Positions 50,480 to 60,839 of a DNA stretch of 64,000 nucleotides are shown here, piece by piece. Position numbers and translations under genes: made by a program. Within the stretch, counting starts at the first letter, position 1, and each line of letters starts with the position of its first letter. Under the pieces are notes generated by a model. That model made no database searches. It was not told where the DNA came from and was given only the letters and a program-made list of their open reading frames with translations. Source of the DNA: Oscheius dolichura (Eukaryota > Nematoda > Chromadorea > Rhabditida > Rhabditidae). The stretch is from positions 8,928,001 through 8,992,000 of the forward strand of contig OW051497.1 of the NCBI GenBank assembly GCA_932521035.1, written 5' to 3'.

Positions 50480-50667
50480 AACTTCATCCACTCTAACAAA
50501 GTCTGAGCAGATTTCACCACAGAACACGTGCCGCCCCCGCCATTTTCCCTAGACAGACGGCCATTTTTGGTGGGAAAGGAGAAAAAAAGCGTCGATAAAA
50601 TTCTCGCAGACAGTGGATTTCGTATAGAAAGCGGAGAAGAATTCGGATAAAAACTTTCAAGATTCTT
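50480..50667 (-). repeat. Right arm of a ~175-bp inverted repeat
   Basis: Inverted partner of 49185-49362; see that entry. The region just inside (about 50265-50350) also resembles 49560-49625 in direct orientation (TTGGCTGCTT and GTGGAAAGAAA blocks), so the interior is itself partly duplicated. Confidence 0.7.
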
Positions 50668-50920
50668 TTTCAAAAATACATTTCTACGTAACCTTCTACT
50701 TTTCCCGATGAAATTCTCCTGTGTTCTCCTATCACCGCGACGTTCCCTCGTGTTATCCCCCTCCCCACGACATTCTCCTGCTCCTTTCTCCCAGTCAGAA
50801 AGGGGAAATGAAATGTCTCTCACTGACGAACGAAGATTATTCATGACTGAATGTCAGTTAAGGAAATTATCTTATTAGTGGACCTGGCCCAAATACTCTC
50901 TCAAACACCGGAGTCAACAG

Positions 50921-51034
50921 GACGCGCGACTGAAAGTCCGCGGACAGTCACCCCCCAAAAAGGGCACCCATAGTCCGCGGACTTTCAGTCGCCCCTTGTG
51001 GACTTTCAGTCGCGTCTCGCGGACTTTCAGTCGC
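50921..51034. repeat. Palindromic cluster of four motif copies
   Basis: One direct copy (50926-50946) and three inverted copies (50972-50993, 50999-51014, 51018-51034) of the GACTGAAAGTCC motif are packed into 114 bp. The direct and first inverted copies could pair as a hairpin stem with a loop of about 25 nt. Confidence 0.75.
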
Positions 51035-52406
51035 CCCTCTCAGATTTTCGTCATTTACAGTTAAAATTCCTATCGTGGTGAGTATATTGCCGGTTTTAAG
51101 GCCTACTTCTGTCTTCTTCTGTTATATTTTGGGAGTTGGATAAAAGCGTTATGCAGGAGGTGTTGTAACACATGGTTTTCTTTGTGTAGCTTTCAAAAGT
51201 GCTCATCAAATTGTGTGATATGTTAATAATATGCTGCATCTCTTGCTCTTACAAAAGAAAGAAGTATTAAAAACACTGAAATTGGAGTATCGCAAACAGG
51301 AAAGAATGTAAACGCGTATTCCCTTGTTTTCAGTCTTGAAACATGATCTCCTGAGAGTTAAAAAGCTTTCTCGCGTACAGTCGTACTGTTCTGTTACCCA
51401 GATTATCAAGAAGAGTAGTCGTTCTCGTCAAAAGAATCCCTTGTTCCGTCTCTCACTGATTCCCAGTCTTTCTTTGCTTCGTGAAAGTTTGTACGTTATG
51501 CTGCTCCGATCTGGTAGGATAACTTTTAAAAATTCAACTCGTAATACAAGGCATACCGTAGTCTAATCATTTTAAATAAACATCCCGGTCTACTCTACTA
51601 GATTCATGGCCTATTTCCCTTTTTGGAGGAGAGAAGGTCTTCTTTCATGACATATGTATGCTGCTGTCTGGACAGGGGGCCCTTTTCTTATAAGTCGTAG
51701 AATAAAAGGAGTGCAATCAAAATAAAGGAGTCCTACAAAGATAAACTCCCGTTAGAGGTCGAATAGGTGGGCTTTTTTTTCATATAACTTCTAATTAATT
51801 CACCTAGGCTAGATGGTGGTTTTGCCCAAGATTTCTATTTTCTCAAATGAATAGACTAGGTTTGAATCGAACTGTGGTTATATAGTGAAAATCTGAGGCT
51901 AACTCTACCTCTATGGTAGAAAGCTTAGGCCTGACCCGTTGATTGTAGTTATTGATCTATGGCGGATGAGGAACGAGCAGAAAGTCATGGAAAAAAAGAA
52001 AGTTATATCAACTAATGTAATCCCTGTTTCCAAATTCCGTTCACACGCATTCCTTGACTATTAAATAGATCGTCACCACTTGTTGTTAGACTTCTACGGG
52101 CAAGCAACTATATAGCAGGGGCAAATATCCCCCAATCAAATGCTGAGCTTTGCTGAGGAAACACGTACATTTTTTCAGAAGCCCGTTGTCATGAGGAAGT
52201 TTTGCTTATTGCTATTCACAATCACAGAAAAAGAGCTTTGACTTCTACTCTGTTGATAACCCGTATTCCGATGAGATGAGTGATATTCTTTTTGCAAAAA
52301 GAGGAGAGCTAACGTCTATGCAGGAAACTAAAGTTATTCAATCTGGAGCACACTATAAACTGAGGAAAACGATGAAATCCGTAATAATATGATTTCCCAT
52401 CAAAGG

Positions 52407-52478
52407 GCGACTGAAAGTCCGCGGACTCGGAGTACTCTTTTTAGGGGGGCGACTGAAAGTCCGCGGACTCGCGCGTCC
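52407..52478 (+). repeat. Two direct motif copies ending in GCGCGTCC
   Basis: Two nearly identical copies (52407-52428 and 52449-52471) lie 42 bp apart; the second runs into TCGCGCGTCC, the reverse complement of the GGACGCGCGA seen at 50920. This probably marks the right end of the composite block. Confidence 0.7.
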
Positions 52479-53089
52479 GAGAAGATACTCCCCAGTGGTT
52501 GGATTCAGGTGGCAAATTATTCGACACGCACCGCAGCGAGGGTAGCTACCGTTCCCTATGGAAAGAATTGTTGAATTTCACAATAGGCGTGCTGTGGAAG
52601 AAGGGGAGTTAACCATTTTAAAAAACGGCGTGCTCATATTGAGGAAGACAAGGTCAAGATCGAGAGAGCAGCTAAAGCTCCCGGTATTCACAGAGATCTA
52701 CACAGAGAGAGAGAGGGAGTGGATTTTTAGGATTATTCATGCAATCACCAGTCTTTTCCTTTCAAAGGAAAAGAATATTTAAATAAAAGAACCCACGGCA
52801 GCTAGCATATCCTCGATGATGACTCTATCTTGGTCTAAGAGAGTATACCTTGGAATGGCTGGACGTTCCATTCTGAAAATACGGTCTTCGGTTAGCTAAA
52901 GCTACACAATATGGCTAAAGATTCTATGGTTGGGGTAAGCGAAATGAAGGGAGGTATATACACGTACTCAACAGTATAATAAACTAGGGACTAGATCAAG
53001 GCAACTGGGAAGAACGGAGTGAGGGAGCTTTCGAAAGGCAGACTGCGAACGGCCGGGGGATGGCCGCGTATATAGCAGGTGGACACGGT

Positions 53090-53255
53090 GAGAGATTTTT
53101 GTCATTGTGACTGTCTGGGAAAAACATTCCCCTGGCCTGGTAACCTTATCTACCGTCCCCTGATAGATTCGAAAATTCTAAAGATATCCCCGTGATCCTC
53201 AGATGGTGGGCTTCCAAACGATAGGTCACACTCCTAGTTTGTCTCACTCTAATTT
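53090..53255 (+). repeat. Dispersed repeat family A, copy 3
   Basis: It shares GTCATTGTGACTGTCTGGGA, the TAACCTTATC...CCTGATAG block, CGTGATCCTCAGATGG and AACGATAGGTCACAC with copy 4 about 410 bp to the right. Confidence 0.65.
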
Positions 53256-53499
53256 CGTGTGATCTTATACTCTTCATCCCCGAACTTAGGCAGGTGCTCG
53301 ATGAGCGGAAGATCAGAGGAAAGGCTCGGTCCTTGTGTGCAAGGAGCAAGAAGAGAGGGGGAGATTTACATAACGATAATAAAGAAAGGAATAGAAGGGA
53401 GCAAATTCGATGATAGCGGGGTGCTTTCGAAAGACCACTTTGTGTATGATCCACAGTTGACCGTGTAAAAAAAAACGGCTAGACGAGGGGCGGGTGAGC

Positions 53500-53665
53500 T
53501 TGTTAGTCATCGTGACTGTCTGGGAAAACTATTGTTCGGCTTGTAACTTTATCGGCCGTCTTCTGATAGGAAGGAAGATTTGACTAACACCATGGCAATC
53601 CTCGGATCGAGAGCTTCACAACGACAGGTCACACTACCTCCTTGTCTCATACTAGCTTCAAGTGA
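53500..53665 (+). repeat. Dispersed repeat family A, copy 4
   Basis: It shares GTCATCGTGACTGTCTGGGA, TAACTTTATCGGCCGTC, CTGATAG and CTTCACAACGACAGGTCACA with copy 3 and, over the 3' half, with copies 1 and 2. Confidence 0.65.
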
Positions 53666-53912
53666 AGGCAAAAAAGATAGAGTCCCTGAATAGCGAACGA
53701 TATAAAAGTGTGTTATTTGATTTCTTCACGAGAACACTTTTGTATGGTCTAACGAGCATACGGTCCAAAACCATCAAGTGTGCTATTCACAGTGTATTCT
53801 TTCCACGCTTTATAAGAAGACTTTATAATTAGACGTGAAAGTACGTGATATTTCTTTTGGAGCAACAATACCCATGGGGTGAGACATGACACAGAGTAAT
53901 ATACAGACAGAA

Positions 53913-56179
53913 TCAGCACAACTGACAACTTTTGGCACATTTGGCCGTCATATATTGCTGGAAGATGAACTGCGTACACATTCCGCTGTTGGCCCAGCGT
54001 TCACACCAGGATCTGAAAAGTGTTTCACTGCTTTCAAAAGTTACTGTATACCTTGTGTCCACACAGTCTTTCTTCCCCACTTTGGTTTCCTCCTCTTCTT
54101 CTTTATCTGTTTCTACTTCTTTCTCACATTTTCCACAACTTTGAGGGCAGTTTTCCCCCATAAACCTCTCACTGAATTGAGACTCGCAATGACCTGCCCT
54201 TGCCAGAAAGGAGCAATCCCTTCTTCTGGAAATACAACGTAGTCCATTCCTTGGAAAACTTACCTGTCTTCACACTTTCTCTTTAAAATAATGGAAGCAA
54301 TGCTGTCTGGTCCACCGCCGCCTTTATTACTTCCGGTTTTACCACCAGATGATGACAGTGGCCTTTTAGAGGCGCTTTTCACAGGCGGAGCAGTAGCTTC
54401 CTCTGGCAGTTCAGCTGGAAAACATTCCTTAAGATGTTAATAGCATTCCTACTTAATTGCGGACAGTTGTACAGTTTGTTAATCTTATACAAGTCATTTG
54501 TACTGAAACCGATCCTCTGTCCTATTTCGATCTCTTTCTCTTTTGGTTCAATAGTAGGCTTTCCGTTCTAGAACCCTTCATTCTGAAAAAGTAAGGCAAC
54601 TTACCTTGCTAAAAGCCGTCGGGGCATAATGCATAACTGAACCGTAGTCGTATTTAGTTCCTAGATGATCGATCATATTCAAGCTATACTTATCGAACTG
54701 GTCTAAATTGCATATGGATGAATATAACAACCAAATGGGAATACCTTGCAAACCAGCCTCAACGTTGTTCCAATTGATGGTTACGTAATCGTCCCTATCT
54801 GCTCGACCTAAAAGATTAAAATCAAAACAGGGTGACCGCAAACAGGTCGTATTAGGTTAGGTGTAAAACAACAAATGAGGCTGAGTCAGCCGGCGAGGTT
54901 CCCCGTTGGTCACGGATGTTCAGCCGTTGCACAGCAACTTGCATCGGGAAAAAGAACAAAACGCAAAACACTAATATTAGTCAAAAGATGAGGAGTGATG
55001 CAGTTGACCATCTGCGATCGTAAAAAAATCAACAATCCGGTGGCTCTCTTGACCAAGAAAATGGCAAATAGAACCCTCTTCCGGGGGTTCCCTCTCATCC
55101 GGAGGGTTGATTTCTCACGGGCACAAAGAGCCGCAAAAGATCAGCTGACAGGAAAACAGGTTGACACCGGGGGCAATCGCCAAGAAACGTTTTTTAAAAT
55201 AAAAACGGTCATCCGGAACCCAGAGGAGTGGCTTATAATAGGATGAGAGATCCATTACAACATAAAGAGTGGTTTACTTACTCTGCTCGTGGAAGAACCC
55301 AACTGCATGCATCAATTCGTGAATAATAATACCCTTCTGTATGCAACCATCACCCAAGCTTACAGGTTGTTTTCCTCCTGAAAAAGGTTGGATTGTGGAG
55401 GGGTACTAGTTTTTCTCTCCCCGTAGCGTTATAGCCCATGCTGCGCAACAAGCGATTACGTCGCTTTTGACTAAATTTAATGCGCAGCTAGTTCTAGCGA
55501 AAGTCCAGCTGTTAGCCAGAGAAAGTGCAAGCGGCAAAAAAGCGTGACTGATCTGTACCTATCCGTCCAACCAGAGAATAGCAGCCATCGTCGGGCACAA
55601 TATGAATATAGTCCTGATCGGCAGCACTTTTAGGTGCGAAATCAATACACGTCTTCTTTTTGTACTCATCAATGGCTTCAGCTATTTTAGAACGACTGAA
55701 AGTGGTCTCAAGGAGATTTAAAAATTAATCAGAACCTGAAAGAGGAATATTGGGAACTTATTGTGTAAGGAATTCGCCCGTCGGTCCATTTCAAATAAGT
55801 CTGCCTCACAGCATTTCTCTGAACTCCAAGAACTCCAAAAAGAGGCGCATCTCCGGTAAAACTCCGGATATTTCCGGAATTCAGTCCAGAGTTTACTGTA
55901 GAATTCAAAAATGAATGGTGGGGAGCAGTGGCTTACTGATATCTCCCTCGAATCTATTGGGATGGTACATGGCGGAGTCGTTGATAGCTCCCCAACGGGG
56001 ATGACTGTCTCTCATAACCTTAGCCATGTGAAAGTCATATTCAGTTAGGACAGTCTCCATGTCGGGGATAGCTTTATCAAAATACTAGAACAGGAAATAA
56101 GACAGTTACCAGTACAGTAACTTACAAAAATGCCTTGGGAATAAGCAATTATTGGCAGTGTGAGTACGAGCAATAACAT
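53913..56179 (-). CDS. Astacin metalloprotease with two ShKT domains
   Basis: The model starts with a signal peptide ([16 protein letters not shown]) at 56179 and ends at a TGA at 53913. Early exons are 56179-56126, 56084-55937, 55895-55736 and a fourth from 55694. The propeptide ends in RFEGDI, whose Asp typically occupies the catalytic zinc in astacin zymogens. The catalytic domain runs from [11 protein letters not shown] through TCIDFAP to the full zinc motif [15 protein letters not shown] and the Met-turn SVMHY. A Pro/Ser/Gly linker leads to two ShKT modules ([11 protein letters not shown]...CPQSCGKC and [12 protein letters not shown]...CAKSCQLC) separated by an acidic stretch. Nematode NAS proteases of this form are secreted and act on cuticle, matrix or digestive substrates. 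Several introns are 39-42 nt without stops (for example inside the second ShKT and after NNVEAGLQ) and had to be removed to restore the motifs. All catalytic residues look intact. Confidence 0.92.
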
Positions 56180-57862
56180 TTTCAGGACTGACAGACTAAG
56201 GGGCGGGGCGGGCCAGGTCGTCCCCCGGAGGCCACCCAGGCGCGACAGATCCAAACATAGCACAGAACACACAGAGAAAAGAGCAAAAGGGAAACAGGAT
56301 GAGATTAGAAGCTGATCGGAAGATCACACTTAGTAAATGCCTTCCACTTGGGTTGCAGGTTATGTCTGATACTGGAGAAGCGCCCTAAATTTACGGAACT
56401 GTTGATTTCTCATTGGAATGATCACCGTTCAACAATGGTTGTATTTTCCTGCAAACTCCAGATTTAATTATGAAAATATCTGTTTCTTTCGTAGGTGTTC
56501 CTTTCCTTAAAGTTTTTTGGGTATGCAGGAATGGCGGGAGGCGAACTGAATTGTGAATTGCCACCTTTTTTTCAATAAATGTCACATTCATCATTCAATT
56601 CGGGCTCCCCTCTTAGTAAACTAGGCGACTGCTTAATGAATCTATTTCATTGCTCCGGTATTATTAAAGTGTGTAGCGAAAAGAATTTGAATAGGTTTTA
56701 AAAGCCATCCCATCAACCATTAGAAGGGTGGCTTGTAAAAATGAAGGCAATTATAGTAAACAATGATATAAGTTGTAGCAGTGTTTTCCTTTTGCCGTTT
56801 TTGGTTCTTTCTCCGTATAGTCCTGCTGAACTTGACCAACCTGGCGTCGAGAAACCTCATCGTTTGCTATTTTGCTTCCTGATTTCTGGCGAGCCTTTCG
56901 AATTGACCATTGATAATACCCTGATGTCATTAAACCTCTGAACTGGCCAGATAGGAAGGGGAATCCGGTCACACTGTTGATCTTGTGCAGCAAATCAAGG
57001 CAATCAGAAATGAGCCCGACCGCTCATTGTTTCTCATATTTGCGAACTCAGCTGAAAAACGGCCGTCATTAACCGGGTCAAGTCGCCAATTGCAATTGCA
57101 TGGAGCCATTTTCAGATGTCTAAAAAGAAATTATTGATCCGATTGTTTTCTAATCTCTATGAAGTGTCAAAGGTCCTTTTACTGAATAAAAGAGAGAAAA
57201 AGGAAGATGTAGGAAATTCTTCTTTTGTGAAACATGTTGGTCACTCTAATAAAAGCTGTTTGTCACTAGTGTTTTTTTTTTCTAAAAATCTTTCATAATC
57301 CCATCAAAGAAACACAGTCGGTATAAACTGATTTCACTGAATTTTCCGCGATACAATCTTTAAGCGATTTTTACTCTATCAACCTAAAAAACGGGAAGGC
57401 AGTAATGGGAGTCTCTCGCATGGAAAGCGAATTATTAAAGAAAACAGCTCCGTTTCAGTTAATATAGAGAGCTACTGCTATTTTGGTTATCGGCCGATTG
57501 TCAGAAAAACGCGACATTTAGTCTTTGTGGCTCACTGCATTTCTCTCCTTTTGTGGTGCCAGGGAAAACGAATTTCCCTTCTTTTGTGGGGGAGGTGGGG
57601 TGGCTGAAACTAAGTAAGCTTTTGCAGTATGCGAATAGCAAACTTTTGCCAGATTTCTATTTAATTGTATCATTGGTCGACCAATTATTGATTGCTCAAC
57701 AAATCCTTAAAAGTTTAGGCTTGAAGAATAAGCGTTTTGGTCAATTAGGGCATAGTTCATCGTGTCATGGATTAGCTTATCTTTATTCAATTTTCGCGTC
57801 GCTTTCTATAAAGAACAAAATATTTCCCCGCTTTGTTCACTACAATCAAATTGTAAGCAGGA
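56180..57862. other. Intergenic stretch before the F-box-like pair
   Basis: The plus strand has an open stretch from 57553 running into the first F-box-like gene, but it is in another frame and carries no motif. AT-rich upstream DNA and nothing else are visible. Confidence 0.4.
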
Positions 57863-58929
57863 ATGACAGACTTCTCTCTTCTGGCTATTCCATCCCTTCT
57901 TCTGGAAAAAGTGGCTATAAAGGTTCGGTTTCGTTATTTCAATTATTTCATTTTTTTTTAAATTTAGTTTGGAGAAAAAGCTTATTGCCGTCTACAGCAA
58001 ACATGTCATTCCCTGTACGAATTCATAGGAAACAGTCGGAATATCTTCTTTTGTTTGGACGAACAGTGCATTTTGCAGTATAAGAAAGGCTTTTGTTTGA
58101 ACGGTGTTTCGAAATATACGTCAGGATTTGAACTGAAAAGAGCATGTGGTGCCAGAATACGCACAATCACTTTAAACGGTTAGCAAAATAAAAACATCCC
58201 TTCATTTAGCAAGTCTTAGGAGCAGAATTAAAGAAGAAGTTTGAATCTTTCTGTGCTTCTCTTCAACAGTGTCGGATAACATGCACAAAATTAGAAGCAG
58301 ATACTTTGGAATTCACGGGGGAACAATATGGTGTACTTGTCAAACTTTTAAAGCCTGGAATAATCGCTTTGCACACCGATGTTAGTAATCGGGTCGACGT
58401 TCTGCTGCAGCAAAATAGGCCGGTTAGTATCACCTCCTTCCTCGTATTACTTTGTATTCCAGAAAGAAATACATGTAAGATTGGACGAGTCTGATATATC
58501 CGATGTTGCACCAAAACTTCTTTCCTCATTTTCAAAGGTAGCAATTTATGGGACACGTCAAATTACGGGGCAGCTTTCTACAATCTGTAAAGCAATTGAG
58601 GTGAGAAAGAGCCGTAAACTGTAACCATTGTATTCTAGCTTCTTCGCTATAAACCCTCGCCGAAACTGTGCCAATTCAGAATGTTCGTATTTGGAACGTG
58701 GGATTCATCTACAAAGGTGCTGGAGCATTTCAATGAATACAAGCTGGAGATAGAGTCCGAGACTGATACAGGAATGATGACTGTCCAAGTAGATACCCCG
58801 GAGCATTTTCCTTCCGAATTTTCTTGTAAAATCGTTATTGCCAAGCGTAACAAATCTCTGTTCGTGGAATTACTTTACGGTAAAGAGGAGCTTGTATCTT
58901 GGTTGTCGGTCATTGAAAAAAACGAATAA
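57863..58929 (+). CDS. F-box/FTH-like protein, paralog 1
   Basis: Five exons (57863-57922, 57968-58178, 58214-58422, 58463-58600, 58639-58929) sum to 909 nt and 302 residues. The N-terminus, MTDFSLLAIPSLLLEKVAIK then FGEKAYCRLQQTCHSLYEFI, has the Leu-Pro and hydrophobic spacing of a short F-box. The rest resembles the FTH/DUF38-type C-terminal half of nematode F-box A proteins (LKPGIIAL, LCQFRMFVFGTWDSS). Such proteins usually recruit substrates to Skp1-cullin E3 ligases, and the genes form fast-evolving families. Exons 1 and 2 have exactly the same lengths (60 and 211 nt) and phases as those of the neighbouring paralog at 59574, showing tandem duplication. Intron 2 is only 35 nt. The F-box call is by position and pattern, so it is moderately certain. 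Confidence 0.7.
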
Positions 58930-59176
58930 ATCTGTTTGTTTAAAGAAGCGAGTAACATTGATACCAGAGCTGCACGAGATCTCGTCTCGAGCTCGTCTCG
59001 ATTTTCGAGACGGTGATGGCCAAAATTCGAGCGAGACAACTGCCATTCCGTGAGGACAATTTGGTACTTTTTTTTGGTACGGAAATAAGTTCCGGCGGCG
59101 CAGTCCCCCCTCATACTTGCCTTGTATTCTCCTGCTCACATTTTTTCCTTCCCTCTGCCCTCTGCCCGTCTTCACC

Positions 59177-59305
59177 TTCTCACGCTACAACAACGCTCCT
59201 CATAGCGACGCTGCCCCTGGTTACTTCTATGGACAAGCTCCCGCCCAATCTCCTCCTCATGGGAGTCAACCACAGCAAGCATCTTCTGCCACCCCGAGCT
59301 ACTAG
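59177..59305 (+). other. Orphan coding-like 3' fragment
   Basis: A plus-strand frame reads YNNAPHSDAAPGYFYGQAPA and a Gln/Pro/Ser-rich end (QQASSATPSY) to a stop at 59303-59305. CAATAAAACG, containing an AATAAA hexamer, follows about 50 bp downstream. Composition is unlike surrounding random ORFs and resembles the low-complexity C-terminus of a real protein. No acceptor or upstream exon was found. It may be a decayed or transposed 3' end. Confidence 0.2.
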
Positions 59306-59573
59306 GCGCCTCAAAAACTCTACAGCTTTAATAGAAAAATGGAAGCGATACGTCAATAAAACGTCTGTTTTTACGGCCACGGTTCAATTGATTTATTATG
59401 ATTTTAAACGATTGCAAACTATTTCGAAAGGCTATCAAAGCGGCTGCGCTTTTGAACGCATACCCCTATGCGTTCTCTGAAAGAAAGGAATATTCACGTT
59501 TCGCGTTAAGATACTTCGAGAAGGCTGACCCCTCTTTTCTCATTACAATCAAATTCGCCTGTTATCGGTTAAC

Positions 59574-60400
59574 ATGGCAAATTTCCCTCTTCTTACTCTA
59601 CCTCCCATCCTCGTGGAAAATGTCATAACCAAGGTTTTCCCTCCGGTTTATCTTTTAAAAATCGAAATGTTTCAGCTCGAATGGAGAACATATTTACGCC
59701 AACAGCAGACATGCCGGCTTATGAGGGATCTTGTTAAAAGAAGCAAAAATATTTCTGTTTACTTCGGCAGCACTTTTTGTCCGGAACGCTACCAACAACG
59801 TTTTCTGTTCAATTCCGGACTCACTGCCAAGAAGATCGAGTCGACAGCCCTTTTCGGCTCTAAATTAAATATACTTCGATGTTACGGTCTGAGAAAGTTA
59901 TTATCACAGAGCTTACATTATTTTAGAAAAGGACAGTAGACTCATATGTGATTGGCTGCAAACATACAGAATCACTTGTCGACATTTGTATATTTATCCT
60001 GATTTATCTACAGAAGAATGTGCATCACTAATCAAAGTTTTGAAACCTGTAATGGTCAATATAAACAGTGAGGGATCTGATCGCTTCCACGCACTTCTTG
60101 CTTCAAAGACCGTGGTTAGTATGCCTATCTCTCTTATCTTATTTTAGTTTGTCTTAGAAACAGGCAGAAGTCGATTTGAAATTAGAGGAAGTAGCATTGG
60201 GAAATTATTGGCAGATACCAGATAAGAACTACCTAAAGATGGAGCTTTGCGAGTTCTACATCGAAGAAGTGGAGACAGACGACGGCGAGGTGTACGCATC
60301 CATAGATTTAACTGAAGAATTGGGCGATCGTTTCCGATGTAAGCTCTTCGTCGATAGCAGATGCCATGTTAAAATAATTTGTGAAGCAGGGAGCGAATAA
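59574..60400 (+). CDS. F-box/FTH-like protein, paralog 2
   Basis: Four exons (59574-59633, 59676-59886, 59927-60114, 60164-60400) sum to 696 nt and 231 residues. The start MANFPLLTLPPILVENVITK followed by LEWRTYLRQQQTCRLMRDLV parallels paralog 1 position by position. WLQTYRITCRHL...LIKVLKPVMVNI matches its FTH-like region. Relative to paralog 1, about 70 residues are missing from the C-terminal half, where two exons of paralog 1 correspond to one. The last intron uses the acceptor CAG before GCAGAAGTC; the earlier TTTTAG would bring an early stop. A polyadenylation signal AATAAA is at 60449-60454. The role is presumably substrate recognition in a cullin ligase, inferred from family resemblance only. 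Confidence 0.7.
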
Positions 60401-60839
60401 TACGCTCCTCTCTCTACGTTGTTGCTCTTTCTAATGCATTTATGGTTACAATAAATGTTTATTCATAGTAGTATTTTTCTCAGAGACCTTTGTTTTTCCT
60501 ATGGCAGTTGGAAACACTAATTACTGAAGAAATCTCTAGGAAACGAACCGTGTTAGTTAAAAGAGGCCAATGCCAACGAGAAATACACCCTTTCATCTTT
60601 CCTCTTCCCGCATAAACCTGGGCATGCAGAGCAGTTTAAAACCAGATAAGTGCTTGGAGAGTTCAAAAACGAGCGAAATGAATTGTTTATTCGGATGCTC
60701 CTGATACAATTCGTTTTTTAACCTTTGGCTAATGGCCTCTATTGTCTTTTGACAAATAATGTGCTAGCCGGACCATATCCCCGGATAAATGAAGGCATGC
60801 ATACCGAGTTTACCTTTTTTTTACTATTGATAGTTTTAC

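Larger units (their letters stand above)
48763..52478. mobile_element. Composite repeat block built on a GACTGAAAGTCCGCGG motif
   Basis: Copies of a motif reading GCGACTGAAAGTCCGCGGAC lie at 48763-48782 (partial), 50926-50946, 52407-52428 and 52449-52471 on the plus strand. Inverted copies lie at 50972-50993, 50999-51014 and 51018-51034. The outer ends both carry GGACGCGCGA, on the plus strand at 48762 and 50920 and on the minus strand at 52478, as expected for terminal inverted repeats. An internal inverted repeat of about 175 bp lies at 49185-49362 and 50480-50667. No transposase was recognised. The block is probably one or more non-autonomous DNA transposons or nested satellites; its exact limits are not established. 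Confidence 0.45.

Noticed and set aside
57553..57862. Long open stretch upstream of F-box-like paralog 1
   Set aside because: It is in a different frame from the MTDFSLLAIPS start and shows no similarity to the F-box-like genes. It was considered as an N-terminal extension and dropped.
58960..59020. CTCGTCTCGA-rich palindromic stretch
   Set aside because: This is a short, low-complexity self-complementary run 3' of an F-box-like gene. It was considered as an RNA hairpin, but there is no second copy or flanking structure to support a function.
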